DNA from: a bacterium
GTDB taxonomy: Bacteria; Bacillota_I; Bacilli_A; RF39; UBA660
Reading direction: 5' to 3'
NCBI GenBank assembly: GCA_029012525.1
Contig: JAQXMG010000096.1
Location: 1-9,830, forward strand
DNA: 9,830 nucleotides
A program made the position numbers and the translations under genes. The notes under the pieces are model-generated. The model worked only from the letters and a program-made list of their open reading frames with translations. It searched no databases and had not been told where the DNA came from. Position 1 is the stretch's first letter, and every line of letters starts with the position of its first letter. Shown in pieces: positions 1 to 6,871 of this stretch.

Positions 1-1
1 T

Positions 2-97
2 CAACTTGTAGAAGAATGGATATTATTTTACAATACAACAAGATTAAAGTCAAAAGTTAAGAAAAAGAGAAAAACTTACACAAAAAGAGAAAAATAA
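2..97 (+). CDS. Transposase, IS3-like DDE family, C-terminal tail (5' end outside window)
   Basis: This open frame runs in from the left edge and encodes about 31 residues before TAA at 95-97. It begins QLVEEWILFYNTTRLK and ends in a lysine- and arginine-rich tail. The pattern of an aromatic-rich helix followed by FYN..R is typical of the C-terminus of the integrase-like (rve) domain of IS3-type transposases, which cut and join DNA at element ends. The usual LTP.E.R motif after this helix is missing; a basic tail replaces it, so this copy may be a divergent subgroup or a degenerate one. Only the tail is visible, so activity cannot be judged. Confidence 0.5.
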   Translation, partial: QLVEEWILFYNTTRLKSKVKKKRKTYTKREK

Positions 98-109
98 TTT
101 TCTCTTTTT
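82..109 (+). terminator. Bidirectional hairpin terminator at the transposase end
   Basis: A perfect 12-base inverted repeat (82-93 with 98-109; loop ATAA 94-97) covers the transposase stop codon. One arm is A-rich and the other T-rich, so the hairpin ends in a run of T on either strand. It can end the transposase transcript on + and the transcript of the membrane-protein gene arriving on - from 156. Confidence 0.6.
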
Positions 110-155
110 AATATACTGCTTTTTTATTTGTATCTCCTAAACAGGGTTCACATCA

Positions 156-515
156 CTATGCAGCTTTTCTATTTATACCAAACATTGAACCTAACATACT
201 AAATACAATAATCAAAATAGCAAATAACATAAATTGCCATGAAAGCATTCTAAATATAAGTGCTAAAATAAAACATAATAAAGCAAAAACAAGTCCAAAT
301 TTGATACCACTTTGATATCCTTTTCGCGATGCATTTTTACCAATGTAGAATCCTCCGATTAAAGGAGATATTGCAGTAATTACCAGTTTTAAGATATTTA
401 TTACTGAATCACTTAATAACTCAAAATAATTAAGAATAGAAATAATTAAAGTAAAAATAATAATTGTTCCTAAAGTAAAACCAAGTGCTATAAGATATTT
501 TTTTAAACTCTCCAT
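156..515 (-). CDS. TIGR04086-type small membrane protein
   Basis: This 119-residue protein has four predicted membrane segments (about residues 6-28, 37-58, 70-90 and 93-113). A glycine motif GGFYIGKNASRKGYQSG sits between helices 2 and 3, and the end reads GSMFGIN. Length, the GGF-x-GK-x5-KG motif and the G..GIN ending match the Firmicutes TIGR04086 family, whose function is unknown. The ATG is preceded on the minus strand by AGGTGA (528-523) with 7 bases of spacing. The final residues RKAA and the TAG stop directly abut the probable insertion-sequence terminus at 155, so the gene's original downstream region has been replaced. It is divergent from the next gene across 77 AT-rich bases. Confidence 0.75.
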   Translation of the reverse strand: MESLKKYLIALGFTLGTIIIFTLIISILNYFELLSDSVINILKLVITAISPLIGGFYIGKNASRKGYQSGIKFGLVFALLCFILALIFRMLSWQFMLFAILIIVFSMLGSMFGINRKAA

Positions 516-592
516 AAATTCTTCACCTAATTAAATATATGTTTTTGCATAATAAATTATTATTTATTTCATTATATATTTAGGTGATATTT

Positions 593-940
593 ATGATTAT
601 TATAAAACTTTTGTTAAATCTTGTTTTAATAGTTTTTTATTTAAAAATAAATCATAACAAGTATTTAAATCAATTTACAACAACTGATTTTTTAAGTATT
701 ATTTTAAATATTGTTGTAATAGTGTTATCTTTGACAAATAATATATCTATTTTTATTAATATTATTTTATCTCTTATTACTATTTTATTTAATTATAGTT
801 GTAATTACTTTTTTGAAATAATAAAAGTAAATTATGATGGTAAAAAAATGCTTTTAAATAATGACAATAGTTTAATTGAAGCAATAAAAGAAATTAGAAT
901 AAAAAGATTAAGAACTATTTTAAAACGATATAACCTATAA
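593..940 (+). CDS. Small hypothetical membrane protein
   Basis: I do not recognise this 115-residue protein. The start is taken as ATG at 593 because AGGTGA (582-587) lies 5 bases upstream; an in-frame GTG at 584 would fall inside that ribosome binding site. The N-terminal two thirds are hydrophobic, with about three membrane segments (residues 1-17, 32-50 and 52-70). The C-terminal 40 residues are basic and probably cytoplasmic, ending in IKEIRIKRLRTILKRYNL. The last codons overlap the end of the convergent flippase gene by six bases (935-940), so neither gene has room for a separate terminator. It might be a small accessory membrane protein, but nothing visible assigns a role. Confidence 0.6.
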   Translation: MIIIKLLLNLVLIVFYLKINHNKYLNQFTTTDFLSIILNIVVIVLSLTNNISIFINIILSLITILFNYSCNYFFEIIKVNYDGKKMLLNNDNSLIEAIKEIRIKRLRTILKRYNL

Positions 941-2233
941 TACTTTTTTCATAACTTTATATTGATGGATTGTTATATACAAAAAACTTACAAAATAAGA
1001 AATTATAATAGGATACATACCAATATCAAGATATGATAATAAAAATAGTAAACTGATTTTTATAATTGAACCAATAAGGCTTGATGTAAAAATTGTTTTT
1101 GATTTATTAATTGTTTGTAAGATACTACTTAATGGTCCTAAAATATAGGAAATGAAAAACAATATTGCAGCAAGTCTTAGATAGTTTGCGCCTATAGTTG
1201 TTTTATAAATTAAATTAAGAGAAAACTCGGGGAATAAAAATAGAAATATACAAAATGGCAAACCAATTAAAACAGAGTATAAAAGTGATTGTTTGATTCT
1301 TCTTTTAACTTCCTTAATATTTTTTTTAGTATAATTTCTGGTAATGTCTGGTAAAAGAGCACTAGATATTGCACCAGTTAAAAAGTTTGGCATCATAATA
1401 ATTGGAAAAACGTATCCTGTTATTATTCCATATTCATAGGTTATATAGTTATTGTCATATCCTAGTTTAAAAAACACAAACGTTAAAATAATCGGTTCCA
1501 AAAACAAACTAATACTTGATATTAATCTGCTTAAAGTTGTGGGAATACTTATTGCGAAAATATCTTTTATATAAGTAGTATCTGGTTTTATGTATTCTTT
1601 TTTAATAGTTAAGTTTTTAGGAATAAAGAATAAGAATACTAAAATTGAAGCAATTTCACTTACAACATTAGTTAAAACAAGAAAAGAAACGGCAAAGATT
1701 AAACTTTTTTCTAACAAATAAGGAGTTATTAAAGTAATTAAAATAATTCTTACGATTTGCTCTACAATATTTGATAAAACATGAGGAAACATTTTTTGTT
1801 TGCCAAAAAAATATCCTCTTAAAATACTTGAAGTTGTAATAAAAGGAAGAGTAATAGCAATTGCTAAAATTGGGTAAAATAAGTTTTCATTTTGTAAGAG
1901 ATTACCTGCAATAAAATTTGCGGAAATAAAAATTATAATTATTAGCAAAAAATCAAATATTAAAGCAATTGGAATTATTCCAAGAACTATTTTTTTATTA
2001 TTTCTTACATCTTCAGCAACAAGTTTTGATATAGCGGTTGGTAGAGATAAACTTGCTATTGTTATAAACAAATTAAAGGTAGGATTAATGAGCATGTAAA
2101 GACCTGTTCCAACAACTCCAACAGTTCTAGTTGTAATAATTCTAATTACCATCCCTAAAACTTTAGTAAGAAGTCCTCCGACAACTAAAATAATGGTTGA
2201 TTTAATAAACTTTTCTTTAAAATTAATTTTCAT
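935..2233 (-). CDS. SpoVB-like polysaccharide / lipid-linked precursor flippase (MOP superfamily)
   Basis: This 432-residue polytopic membrane protein is almost entirely hydrophobic helices. The N-terminus carries the SpoVB/MurJ-related signature: GGLLTKVLGMVIRI, TRTVGVVGTGLYML and then LPTAISKLVAE (residues 19-73). Family members move lipid-linked sugars or peptidoglycan precursors across the membrane; SpoVB itself acts in spore cortex synthesis in Bacillus. The exact substrate here is unknown. At 432 residues it is some 60-90 shorter than typical SpoVB, with the shortfall at the C-terminus, about two helices. The start is fixed by homology, since the first helix begins at once, yet no Shine-Dalgarno sequence is visible upstream, unlike most neighbours. 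The 3' end overlaps the convergent small gene by six bases. Confidence 0.85.
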   Translation of the reverse strand: MKINFKEKFIKSTIILVVGGLLTKVLGMVIRIITTRTVGVVGTGLYMLINPTFNLFITIASLSLPTAISKLVAEDVRNNKKIVLGIIPIALIFDFLLIIIIFISANFIAGNLLQNENLFYPILAIAITLPFITTSSILRGYFFGKQKMFPHVLSNIVEQIVRIILITLITPYLLEKSLIFAVSFLVLTNVVSEIASILVFLFFIPKNLTIKKEYIKPDTTYIKDIFAISIPTTLSRLISSISLFLEPIILTFVFFKLGYDNNYITYEYGIITGYVFPIIMMPNFLTGAISSALLPDITRNYTKKNIKEVKRRIKQSLLYSVLIGLPFCIFLFLFPEFSLNLIYKTTIGANYLRLAAILFFISYILGPLSSILQTINKSKTIFTSSLIGSIIKISLLFLLSYLDIGMYPIIISYFVSFLYITIHQYKVMKKVL

Positions 2234-2311
2234 AGTAAAAATATATGAAAAAAATACTAATTAATGTTTAAAATGTTTGTATATTTTATGCTAGATGATA
2301 AGCAAAACTTT

Positions 2312-2340
2312 TTGTCTTTTTTTTTACTAAAAATTATGAT
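2312..2340 (+). promoter_or_regulatory. Sigma-A-type promoter of the cell-wall hydrolase operon
   Basis: A -35 element TTGTCT (2312-2317) and a -10 element TATGAT (2335-2340) are separated by 17 bases. Transcription would start near 2347, giving a leader of about 30 bases that contains the AAGGAGG ribosome binding site. It lies in the 144-base region divergent from the flippase gene. Confidence 0.65.
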
Positions 2341-2362
2341 ATTATAGTGTTGTATGAAACTT

Positions 2363-2369
2363 AAGGAGG
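2363..2369 (+). promoter_or_regulatory. Ribosome binding site that decides the hydrolase start
   Basis: AAGGAGG lies 8 bases before ATG 2378. An upstream in-frame ATG at 2354 would place this site inside the coding region, so 2378 is preferred. Confidence 0.8.
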
Positions 2370-2377
2370 TAAAAAAT

Positions 2378-4450
2378 ATGGATGAAAATGATTTTGAAGA
2401 AGAAAGTAACGGATATGAAGAGCAAAACTCATCTTATAGTTTTCCAGGATTTGGTACAGGAAAAAGCAATTATAATAAAAATAGTGTAAATGTTAATGAA
2501 GCTGATGTTAATACCACAACTGGAAGTTCTTCAAATAATGTAAGTGGTTCTAATAATATTCCTCAACCTGATTCATCATCTTCTAACGTTCCTAGAGAAA
2601 CTAACAGTTTGCCTCCACAAAATAATAGTGGTTTAACATCTGGAAATAAAGAAAATAATGATAAAAATGACGAAAATAATTTGAAACAAAATATGAAAAA
2701 TAAAAATCAAAAACCTGTTTCAAATGAAGATTCAAAAGAAAATAATGATAAAAAATCAAATGATAATAAAAGTAAAAATGAGGATACCTCATCAAACAAA
2801 AATAATAATACTAATGATAATTCAAATGATTCATCTGGTAATTCTTTAAAAGATAAACTTAAACCTGGAAATATTGGAAAAAATTTGGGCCTTGGCGCTT
2901 TAAACAAAATGGGACAAGGCGCAAAAAATACAGCACGTAACATGCAAGGAGAAGATGCACCAACAGAAGAAGATAGTCCAGTTGTTGCTAATTTGAAAAG
3001 TGCAGGAGGAAATTTTGCTAGATTTATTTTATTTATTATTAAACATCCTTATATTGCAATTATACTTGGGATTATCATTATAGTTCTTTTTCTACTGATT
3101 TTTTTTGCCATATCGACAAGCAGTATTTTTAGTGGTAGAAAATATGGTGGTTGGTATTGCAATATGTATTCCCCAACAACTAGTTCTAATCCAGGAGAAG
3201 TAACATCATTTTATGGATGGAGAATTTGGAATAATTCTCCTGATGATCATAAGGGGATAGACATATCATATGACTCTAAAGGTGCCGAAGTTCTTGCTAC
3301 ACATGATGGAACTGTTGCTGAAACCAATTATACAATTGAAGGTGGAAAAGATGAAGAATATGGAATATATATAAAAATAGATGATCCGAAAGAAAAAGAC
3401 GACAAAAAATATCGTACTTATTATGCTCATCTTTGTAGTTTAGAAGAAGAGAAAGAATTAAAAGCTTCTTGTGAAGCAGGAAAATATGATAGATGTGATA
3501 ATAATTGTAAGCAAAATGAAGATGGGACCTATACTTATATTTGGACATGTGGTTCAAGTGAGAGTGCTTTTGAATCCTTAGTTTCAAAATTAAAAGTTAA
3601 TACATCTGTACAAAAAGGTGAGGTTATAGGATATGTTAGCGATACTGGATATAGAAGTGCTTCTTGTGATTTTCACTTGCATTATGAAACACAAGCAAAT
3701 AAAAACTATGATAATCCAGATGAAGGTTATGTCGCAGAAAGTCCAAATAGATTTTTCAATATTGAAGATTCATCAATTGGTTGCGATCCTGTCTTAAGTA
3801 GTGGAGAGTTTGCAACCCCAATTGATAAAATTATAAAATGGGAATGTGAAAAACCAATTATCATAGATGATGAAAAAGATGAAGTATTTAATTATTGTGA
3901 CGAGGAAGAGGAAATTACACCGAAAGAATATAGATTCAAAGGTACTATTGGAATTAAAAATAATGAAGGAGAATATATATTCAAAGAAGGACTAGGAACT
4001 TATGTTGGAAGCATATGTGGATATGAAGCAAAACCAACTTATTATGGACAAGATAAGCAATGTGCTGCAGGTGTTCATGATTATTATGAAAGCTTTTTAA
4101 TGGGTGCTGATAGTGATACTTGGAATAAATTTCAAAGTATTAAAGGAAATGCAATAGATTATTGGAATAATAATGCTGCTCTTGGAACTAGTGGGTTTAA
4201 AACAAGTGATGAACCATCTGCAGGATTAGTTTGGGTATCATCTTACAGTAACGCAAAAGATTCTAATGGTAATCCTTATGGGCATGTTATGGCTGTAACT
4301 AAAGTTGAAGGTAATAATGTTTATGTTTATGAATGTAATGGATATACGTCAAAAACTTGTGGAAACTATGTATATACAAAAGATTATCTTGCAAGTAAAA
4401 AAGGTTTTATGGGTTACATTGATATAATTGAAGAAGGAGAAGATTGCTAA
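2378..4450 (+). CDS. Membrane-anchored two-domain peptidoglycan hydrolase: M23 endopeptidase plus CHAP
   Basis: This 690-residue protein has no cleavable signal. Residues 1-220 are low complexity, rich in Asn, Ser, Lys and Glu, and lack cysteine. One membrane helix (about 226-248) makes it type II, with the C-terminus outside. An M23/LytM domain follows: HKGID gives zinc ligands H291 and D295, YYAH gives H351, and FHLHYE gives H433 and H435. All five residues expected in active LytM enzymes are present. A C-terminal CHAP-like domain has QCAAG (C562) and GHVMAV (H636), the catalytic Cys-His pair. The M23 part should cut peptide cross-links, and the CHAP part an amide or peptide bond. All fifteen cysteines are outside, including the final residue. 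A cysteine-bearing insert of about 60 residues lies between H351 and the HLH motif. It is the first gene of the operon, and its stop overlaps the next ATG by one base. Conjugation elements encode two-headed hydrolases of this kind, but no transfer genes are seen here. Confidence 0.85.
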   Translation: MDENDFEEESNGYEEQNSSYSFPGFGTGKSNYNKNSVNVNEADVNTTTGSSSNNVSGSNNIPQPDSSSSNVPRETNSLPPQNNSGLTSGNKENNDKNDENNLKQNMKNKNQKPVSNEDSKENNDKKSNDNKSKNEDTSSNKNNNTNDNSNDSSGNSLKDKLKPGNIGKNLGLGALNKMGQGAKNTARNMQGEDAPTEEDSPVVANLKSAGGNFARFILFIIKHPYIAIILGIIIIVLFLLIFFAISTSSIFSGRKYGGWYCNMYSPTTSSNPGEVTSFYGWRIWNNSPDDHKGIDISYDSKGAEVLATHDGTVAETNYTIEGGKDEEYGIYIKIDDPKEKDDKKYRTYYAHLCSLEEEKELKASCEAGKYDRCDNNCKQNEDGTYTYIWTCGSSESAFESLVSKLKVNTSVQKGEVIGYVSDTGYRSASCDFHLHYETQANKNYDNPDEGYVAESPNRFFNIEDSSIGCDPVLSSGEFATPIDKIIKWECEKPIIIDDEKDEVFNYCDEEEEITPKEYRFKGTIGIKNNEGEYIFKEGLGTYVGSICGYEAKPTYYGQDKQCAAGVHDYYESFLMGADSDTWNKFQSIKGNAIDYWNNNAALGTSGFKTSDEPSAGLVWVSSYSNAKDSNGNPYGHVMAVTKVEGNNVYVYECNGYTSKTCGNYVYTKDYLASKKGFMGYIDIIEEGEDC

Positions 4451-5124
4451 TGAAAAAAATAATATATTCAATATTTTTGATTTCAGTTTTCTCTTTAACC
4501 GGATGTACTTCTAATTTTGATGTTTCTATAAAGGACGAAATGATTATTCAAAATGTTTCAATATCAATGAATAATAATGAAATAACAAAAGAAACAGTCG
4601 CTAAAACTTTAGAAGATTTAGTATTAAATGAGGAAAATGATAGCGAGTTTTTAGGATACTTTACAATAATAGGAAACAAAAAATCAAATCCCTTAAATGC
4701 AAATATCAATTATAATGTAAACAATTATGATTTTGATTATGCTCTTTCATTTTGCTATGATAATCAAAATATCACATATAATAACAATATCTTGACTATT
4801 TCTGCTAATAATTTTAATTGTTTTCAAAAATACAATATAATTAATAACATAAATATTAATGTTACAACAGGATATAAAGTTTTAGAACATAATGCTGACA
4901 GTGTTAATGATAATACTTATACTTGGAATATAACAAAAAGTAGTCTTAATAAAAATATAAAACTTAAACTTGATACAACAGTAGATGAAATAAAGCAAAA
5001 TGAAGAACAAAAACAAGAAAATAAAAAAAATATTATGGTAATAGTTGGAGTAGCAATTGGCTCTTTATTATTAGGATTAGTAATTGCAATGTATATTATG
5101 TATCAAAAAAATAATAAAATTTAA
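4450..5124 (+). CDS. Lipoprotein with an additional C-terminal membrane helix
   Basis: This 224-residue protein starts at ATG 4450, which shares its A with the TAA stop of the hydrolase gene. GAAGGAG lies about 10 bases upstream, inside that gene, so translation is probably coupled. The signal peptide ends in lipobox LTGC (C19 lipidated). The Asn-rich extracytoplasmic domain (20-190) looks beta-strand-rich and has two cysteines (in FCYDNQN and NCFQKY) that could form a disulfide. A segment VNDNTYTWNIT near residue 160 faintly recalls LppM/DUF3153-like lipoproteins; this is only an impression. After a KQNEEQKQENKKN linker, a second membrane helix spans about 195-218 with a short cytoplasmic tail. 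Being anchored at both ends is unusual for a lipoprotein. Its tight coupling suggests a partner or regulator of the hydrolase. Confidence 0.75.
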   Translation: MKKIIYSIFLISVFSLTGCTSNFDVSIKDEMIIQNVSISMNNNEITKETVAKTLEDLVLNEENDSEFLGYFTIIGNKKSNPLNANINYNVNNYDFDYALSFCYDNQNITYNNNILTISANNFNCFQKYNIINNININVTTGYKVLEHNADSVNDNTYTWNITKSSLNKNIKLKLDTTVDEIKQNEEQKQENKKNIMVIVGVAIGSLLLGLVIAMYIMYQKNNKI

Positions 5125-5178
5125 ATGATGTATAAAAAAAACAATTCTTTCCATTATATAAATGGGAGGAATTTTTAT

Positions 5179-5724
5179 ATGAAAAAGTTTTTATTAAGCT
5201 TATGTTTAGTAATATCAATTGTTTTATTATCTGGTTGTACTATGGATAATACTCCTACTAAAAAAGTAGAAAATTATTTAAACAATTATAAAACTTTGAA
5301 TGATGAAGTATTAACCCAATTAGATGATACGATAAATCTTGATACAATGATGAGCGCAGAGCAAAAAAACAATTACAAGGATGTTTTAAAACGTCAATAT
5401 CAAAATTTAACTTATGAAGTAAAAGATGAAGTAATAAATGGTGATTCTGCAACTGTAACTGTTGAAATTGAAGTTTATGATTACTATAAGGCAAACCAAG
5501 CGAGTGATGTTTATTACCAAACAGCACCAAATGAATTTAAAGATGAAAATGGAAATATAGTTGAATCAAAATATATTGATTACAGGTTAGAACAACTAAA
5601 AACTTATAATGAAAGAGTAAAATATACAATTGATTTTTATCTTAAAAAAGTTGACAAAACTTGGGTGTTACAAGACATAAGCGAAGATACTAGACAAAAA
5701 ATTCATGGATTATATGCTTATTAA
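5179..5724 (+). CDS. Small lipoprotein, NTF2-like fold suspected
   Basis: This 181-residue protein has a start chosen at ATG 5179, with GGGAGG (5164-5169) 9 bases upstream; an in-frame ATG at 5125 would add 18 polar residues before the signal peptide. The signal peptide ends in lipobox LSGC (C20 lipidated), so the protein is anchored on the outer face of the membrane. The mature part starts with a helical stretch (VENYLNNYKTLNDEVLTQL), then strands such as SATVTVEIEVYDYY and VKYTIDFYLKKVDKTWVLQDI. This helix-then-sheet layout, ending in a WVLQDI-type strand, resembles NTF2-like lipoproteins (DUF4878-like), whose role is unknown. It is the last gene of the hydrolase operon, 54 bases after the previous stop, and its own stop lies at the edge of the terminator hairpin. 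Confidence 0.75.
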   Translation: MKKFLLSLCLVISIVLLSGCTMDNTPTKKVENYLNNYKTLNDEVLTQLDDTINLDTMMSAEQKNNYKDVLKRQYQNLTYEVKDEVINGDSATVTVEIEVYDYYKANQASDVYYQTAPNEFKDENGNIVESKYIDYRLEQLKTYNERVKYTIDFYLKKVDKTWVLQDISEDTRQKIHGLYAY

Positions 5725-5761
5725 AAAGAAATAATTAAATTTAGAATTATTTCTTTTTTTT
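5723..5761 (+). terminator. Rho-independent terminator of the hydrolase-lipoprotein operon
   Basis: A perfect 14-base inverted repeat (5723-5736 with 5745-5758; loop of 8) runs into eight T (5754-5761). The left arm begins with the last two bases of the lipoprotein stop codon. It separates this operon from the dacF-like gene. Confidence 0.85.
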
Positions 5762-5790
5762 GAAATAATATTTATTAGTGGTGAAGTTTT

Positions 5791-6840
5791 ATGAAAAAAT
5801 TTTTATTTTCTTTAATTTCTTTTTTTATTTTTTCTAATCAGGTTTTAGCCTCTAGTATTGTTATGGATATGGATAATAATAGAGTATTATATTCTAACAA
5901 TAGTGATGAGCAATCACTAATTGCATCAACTACAAAAATAATGACAGCACTTCTTGCTATAGAATCTAATAGGTTAGAAGAAATTGTAAAAATAGGCGAT
6001 GAAGTTTTGACAATGTATGGTTCAAATATTTATATCGAAAAAAATGAAGAGATTCTTCTTTTAGATTTAGTATATGGTCTTATGCTTAGAAGTGGTAATG
6101 ATGCATCAGTTGCTATTGCAAAATTTGTATCAGGAAGCGAAGAAAAATTTGTCAGTGATATGAATGAAAAAGCCAAACAATTAGGCATGAAAAATACAAT
6201 CTATGAAAATCCTAATGGACTTGATGATGAAACAAAAAATTATTCCACAGTTTATGATTTATGTTTTTTATATTCTTATGTTTATAAATATCCTATTTTT
6301 AAAACTATAGTAGGGACAAAATATTATAATACCACTTCATCTTTAAAAGCTTATTCTTGGAAAAATAGAAATGAACTTTTATTTAATTATGAATATGCAA
6401 CTGGTGGTAAAACAGGATATACACCAGATGCTGGTAGAATCTTGGTATCAAGTGCCTCATATAATAATATTAATTTATGTATTGCAACCATTGATAAAAA
6501 TTCTTATCTCTATGATTTCCATGAACAAAAATATGAATATGTTTTTAGTAATTATAAAAAATATAAAGTATTGGATAAAGATAATTTTTACATAGATAAT
6601 AATACTAATACTTATCTTGATCATGATTTTTATTATACTTTAACTGAAGATGAGTATAATAGACTTGATATCAAAGTCAATTTAGAAGATAAAAAAGACA
6701 ACAATTTAGGTAAAGTAATTGTAAGTCTTGACGATGAAATAATTGATTCTAATACTATTTATATTTTAAAAGAAGAACAAAGTGGTTTTTTTAATAAAAT
6801 AATAGAGTTTTTTAAATCAATATTGCCTTTTTTTGAATAA
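5791..6840 (+). CDS. D-alanyl-D-alanine carboxypeptidase, DacF / PBP5 type (peptidase S11)
   Basis: This 349-residue penicillin-binding protein removes the terminal D-Ala from peptidoglycan pentapeptides outside the membrane, which limits cross-linking. A signal peptide (1-20, ending VLA) precedes the catalytic domain. All three active-site motifs are present: S46-T-T-K49 (nucleophile and base), S101-G-N103 and K207-T-G209. A C-terminal domain of about 60-80 residues follows, and an amphipathic tail (NKIIEFFKSILPFFE) probably serves as the membrane anchor. GGTGA lies 6 bases before the ATG. The gene is 31 bases upstream of the rluB-like gene with no terminator between them. In Bacillus, DacF and DacB paralogues act in spore cortex synthesis while DacA is vegetative; sequence alone does not separate these roles, so no symbol is given. 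Confidence 0.92.
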   Translation: MKKFLFSLISFFIFSNQVLASSIVMDMDNNRVLYSNNSDEQSLIASTTKIMTALLAIESNRLEEIVKIGDEVLTMYGSNIYIEKNEEILLLDLVYGLMLRSGNDASVAIAKFVSGSEEKFVSDMNEKAKQLGMKNTIYENPNGLDDETKNYSTVYDLCFLYSYVYKYPIFKTIVGTKYYNTTSSLKAYSWKNRNELLFNYEYATGGKTGYTPDAGRILVSSASYNNINLCIATIDKNSYLYDFHEQKYEYVFSNYKKYKVLDKDNFYIDNNTNTYLDHDFYYTLTEDEYNRLDIKVNLEDKKDNNLGKVIVSLDDEIIDSNTIYILKEEQSGFFNKIIEFFKSILPFFE

Positions 6841-6871
6841 TCAATTATAATTTATAAAAAGGTGATTGGTT

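Larger units (their letters stand above)
1..155 (+). mobile_element. Right-hand end of an IS3-like insertion sequence (partial)
   Basis: This is the 3' end of an insertion sequence that continues beyond the left edge of the window. It holds the transposase tail (2-97), a hairpin (82-109) and, 58 bases past the stop, a probable terminus ending in CA at 155. Read inward on the minus strand, the terminus starts TGATGTGAACC. TG...CA ends are typical of the IS3 family. A nearly identical TGATGTGAAAC lies at 9705 beside the other transposase tail, in mirror orientation and 55 bases from that stop codon. The terminus is an inference from this shared sequence; the other end of the element and any target duplication are not visible. 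Confidence 0.55.

Noticed and set aside
516..592. Promoters and a hairpin between the two divergent membrane genes
   Set aside because: TTGCAT at 545 has no -10 at a proper distance, and the inverted repeat at 551-568 is pure A and T, expected by chance.
2402..2880. DNA repeat array in the hydrolase gene
   Set aside because: The Asn/Ser/Lys-rich region looks repetitive but has no regular unit; it is compositional bias.
2601..2943. Minus-strand open frames opposite the hydrolase N-terminal region
   Set aside because: They are shadows of the low-complexity AT-rich coding sequence; they have no ribosome binding site and are not protein-like.
3297..3587. Minus-strand open frame opposite the M23 domain
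   Set aside because: The opposite strand encodes conserved catalytic motifs, and the shadow product is rich in His, Tyr and Leu without domain features.
5258..5530. Minus-strand open frame opposite the second lipoprotein
   Set aside because: It is a shadow of a well-supported lipoprotein gene and has no start signals.
2378..5724. Part of a conjugative type IV secretion system
   Set aside because: A two-headed hydrolase fits, but no VirB4, coupling protein, relaxase or VirB6-like gene is in the window.
6371..6595. Plus-strand open frame inside the dacF-like gene
   Set aside because: It overlaps the KTG-containing region of a clear carboxypeptidase in another frame.
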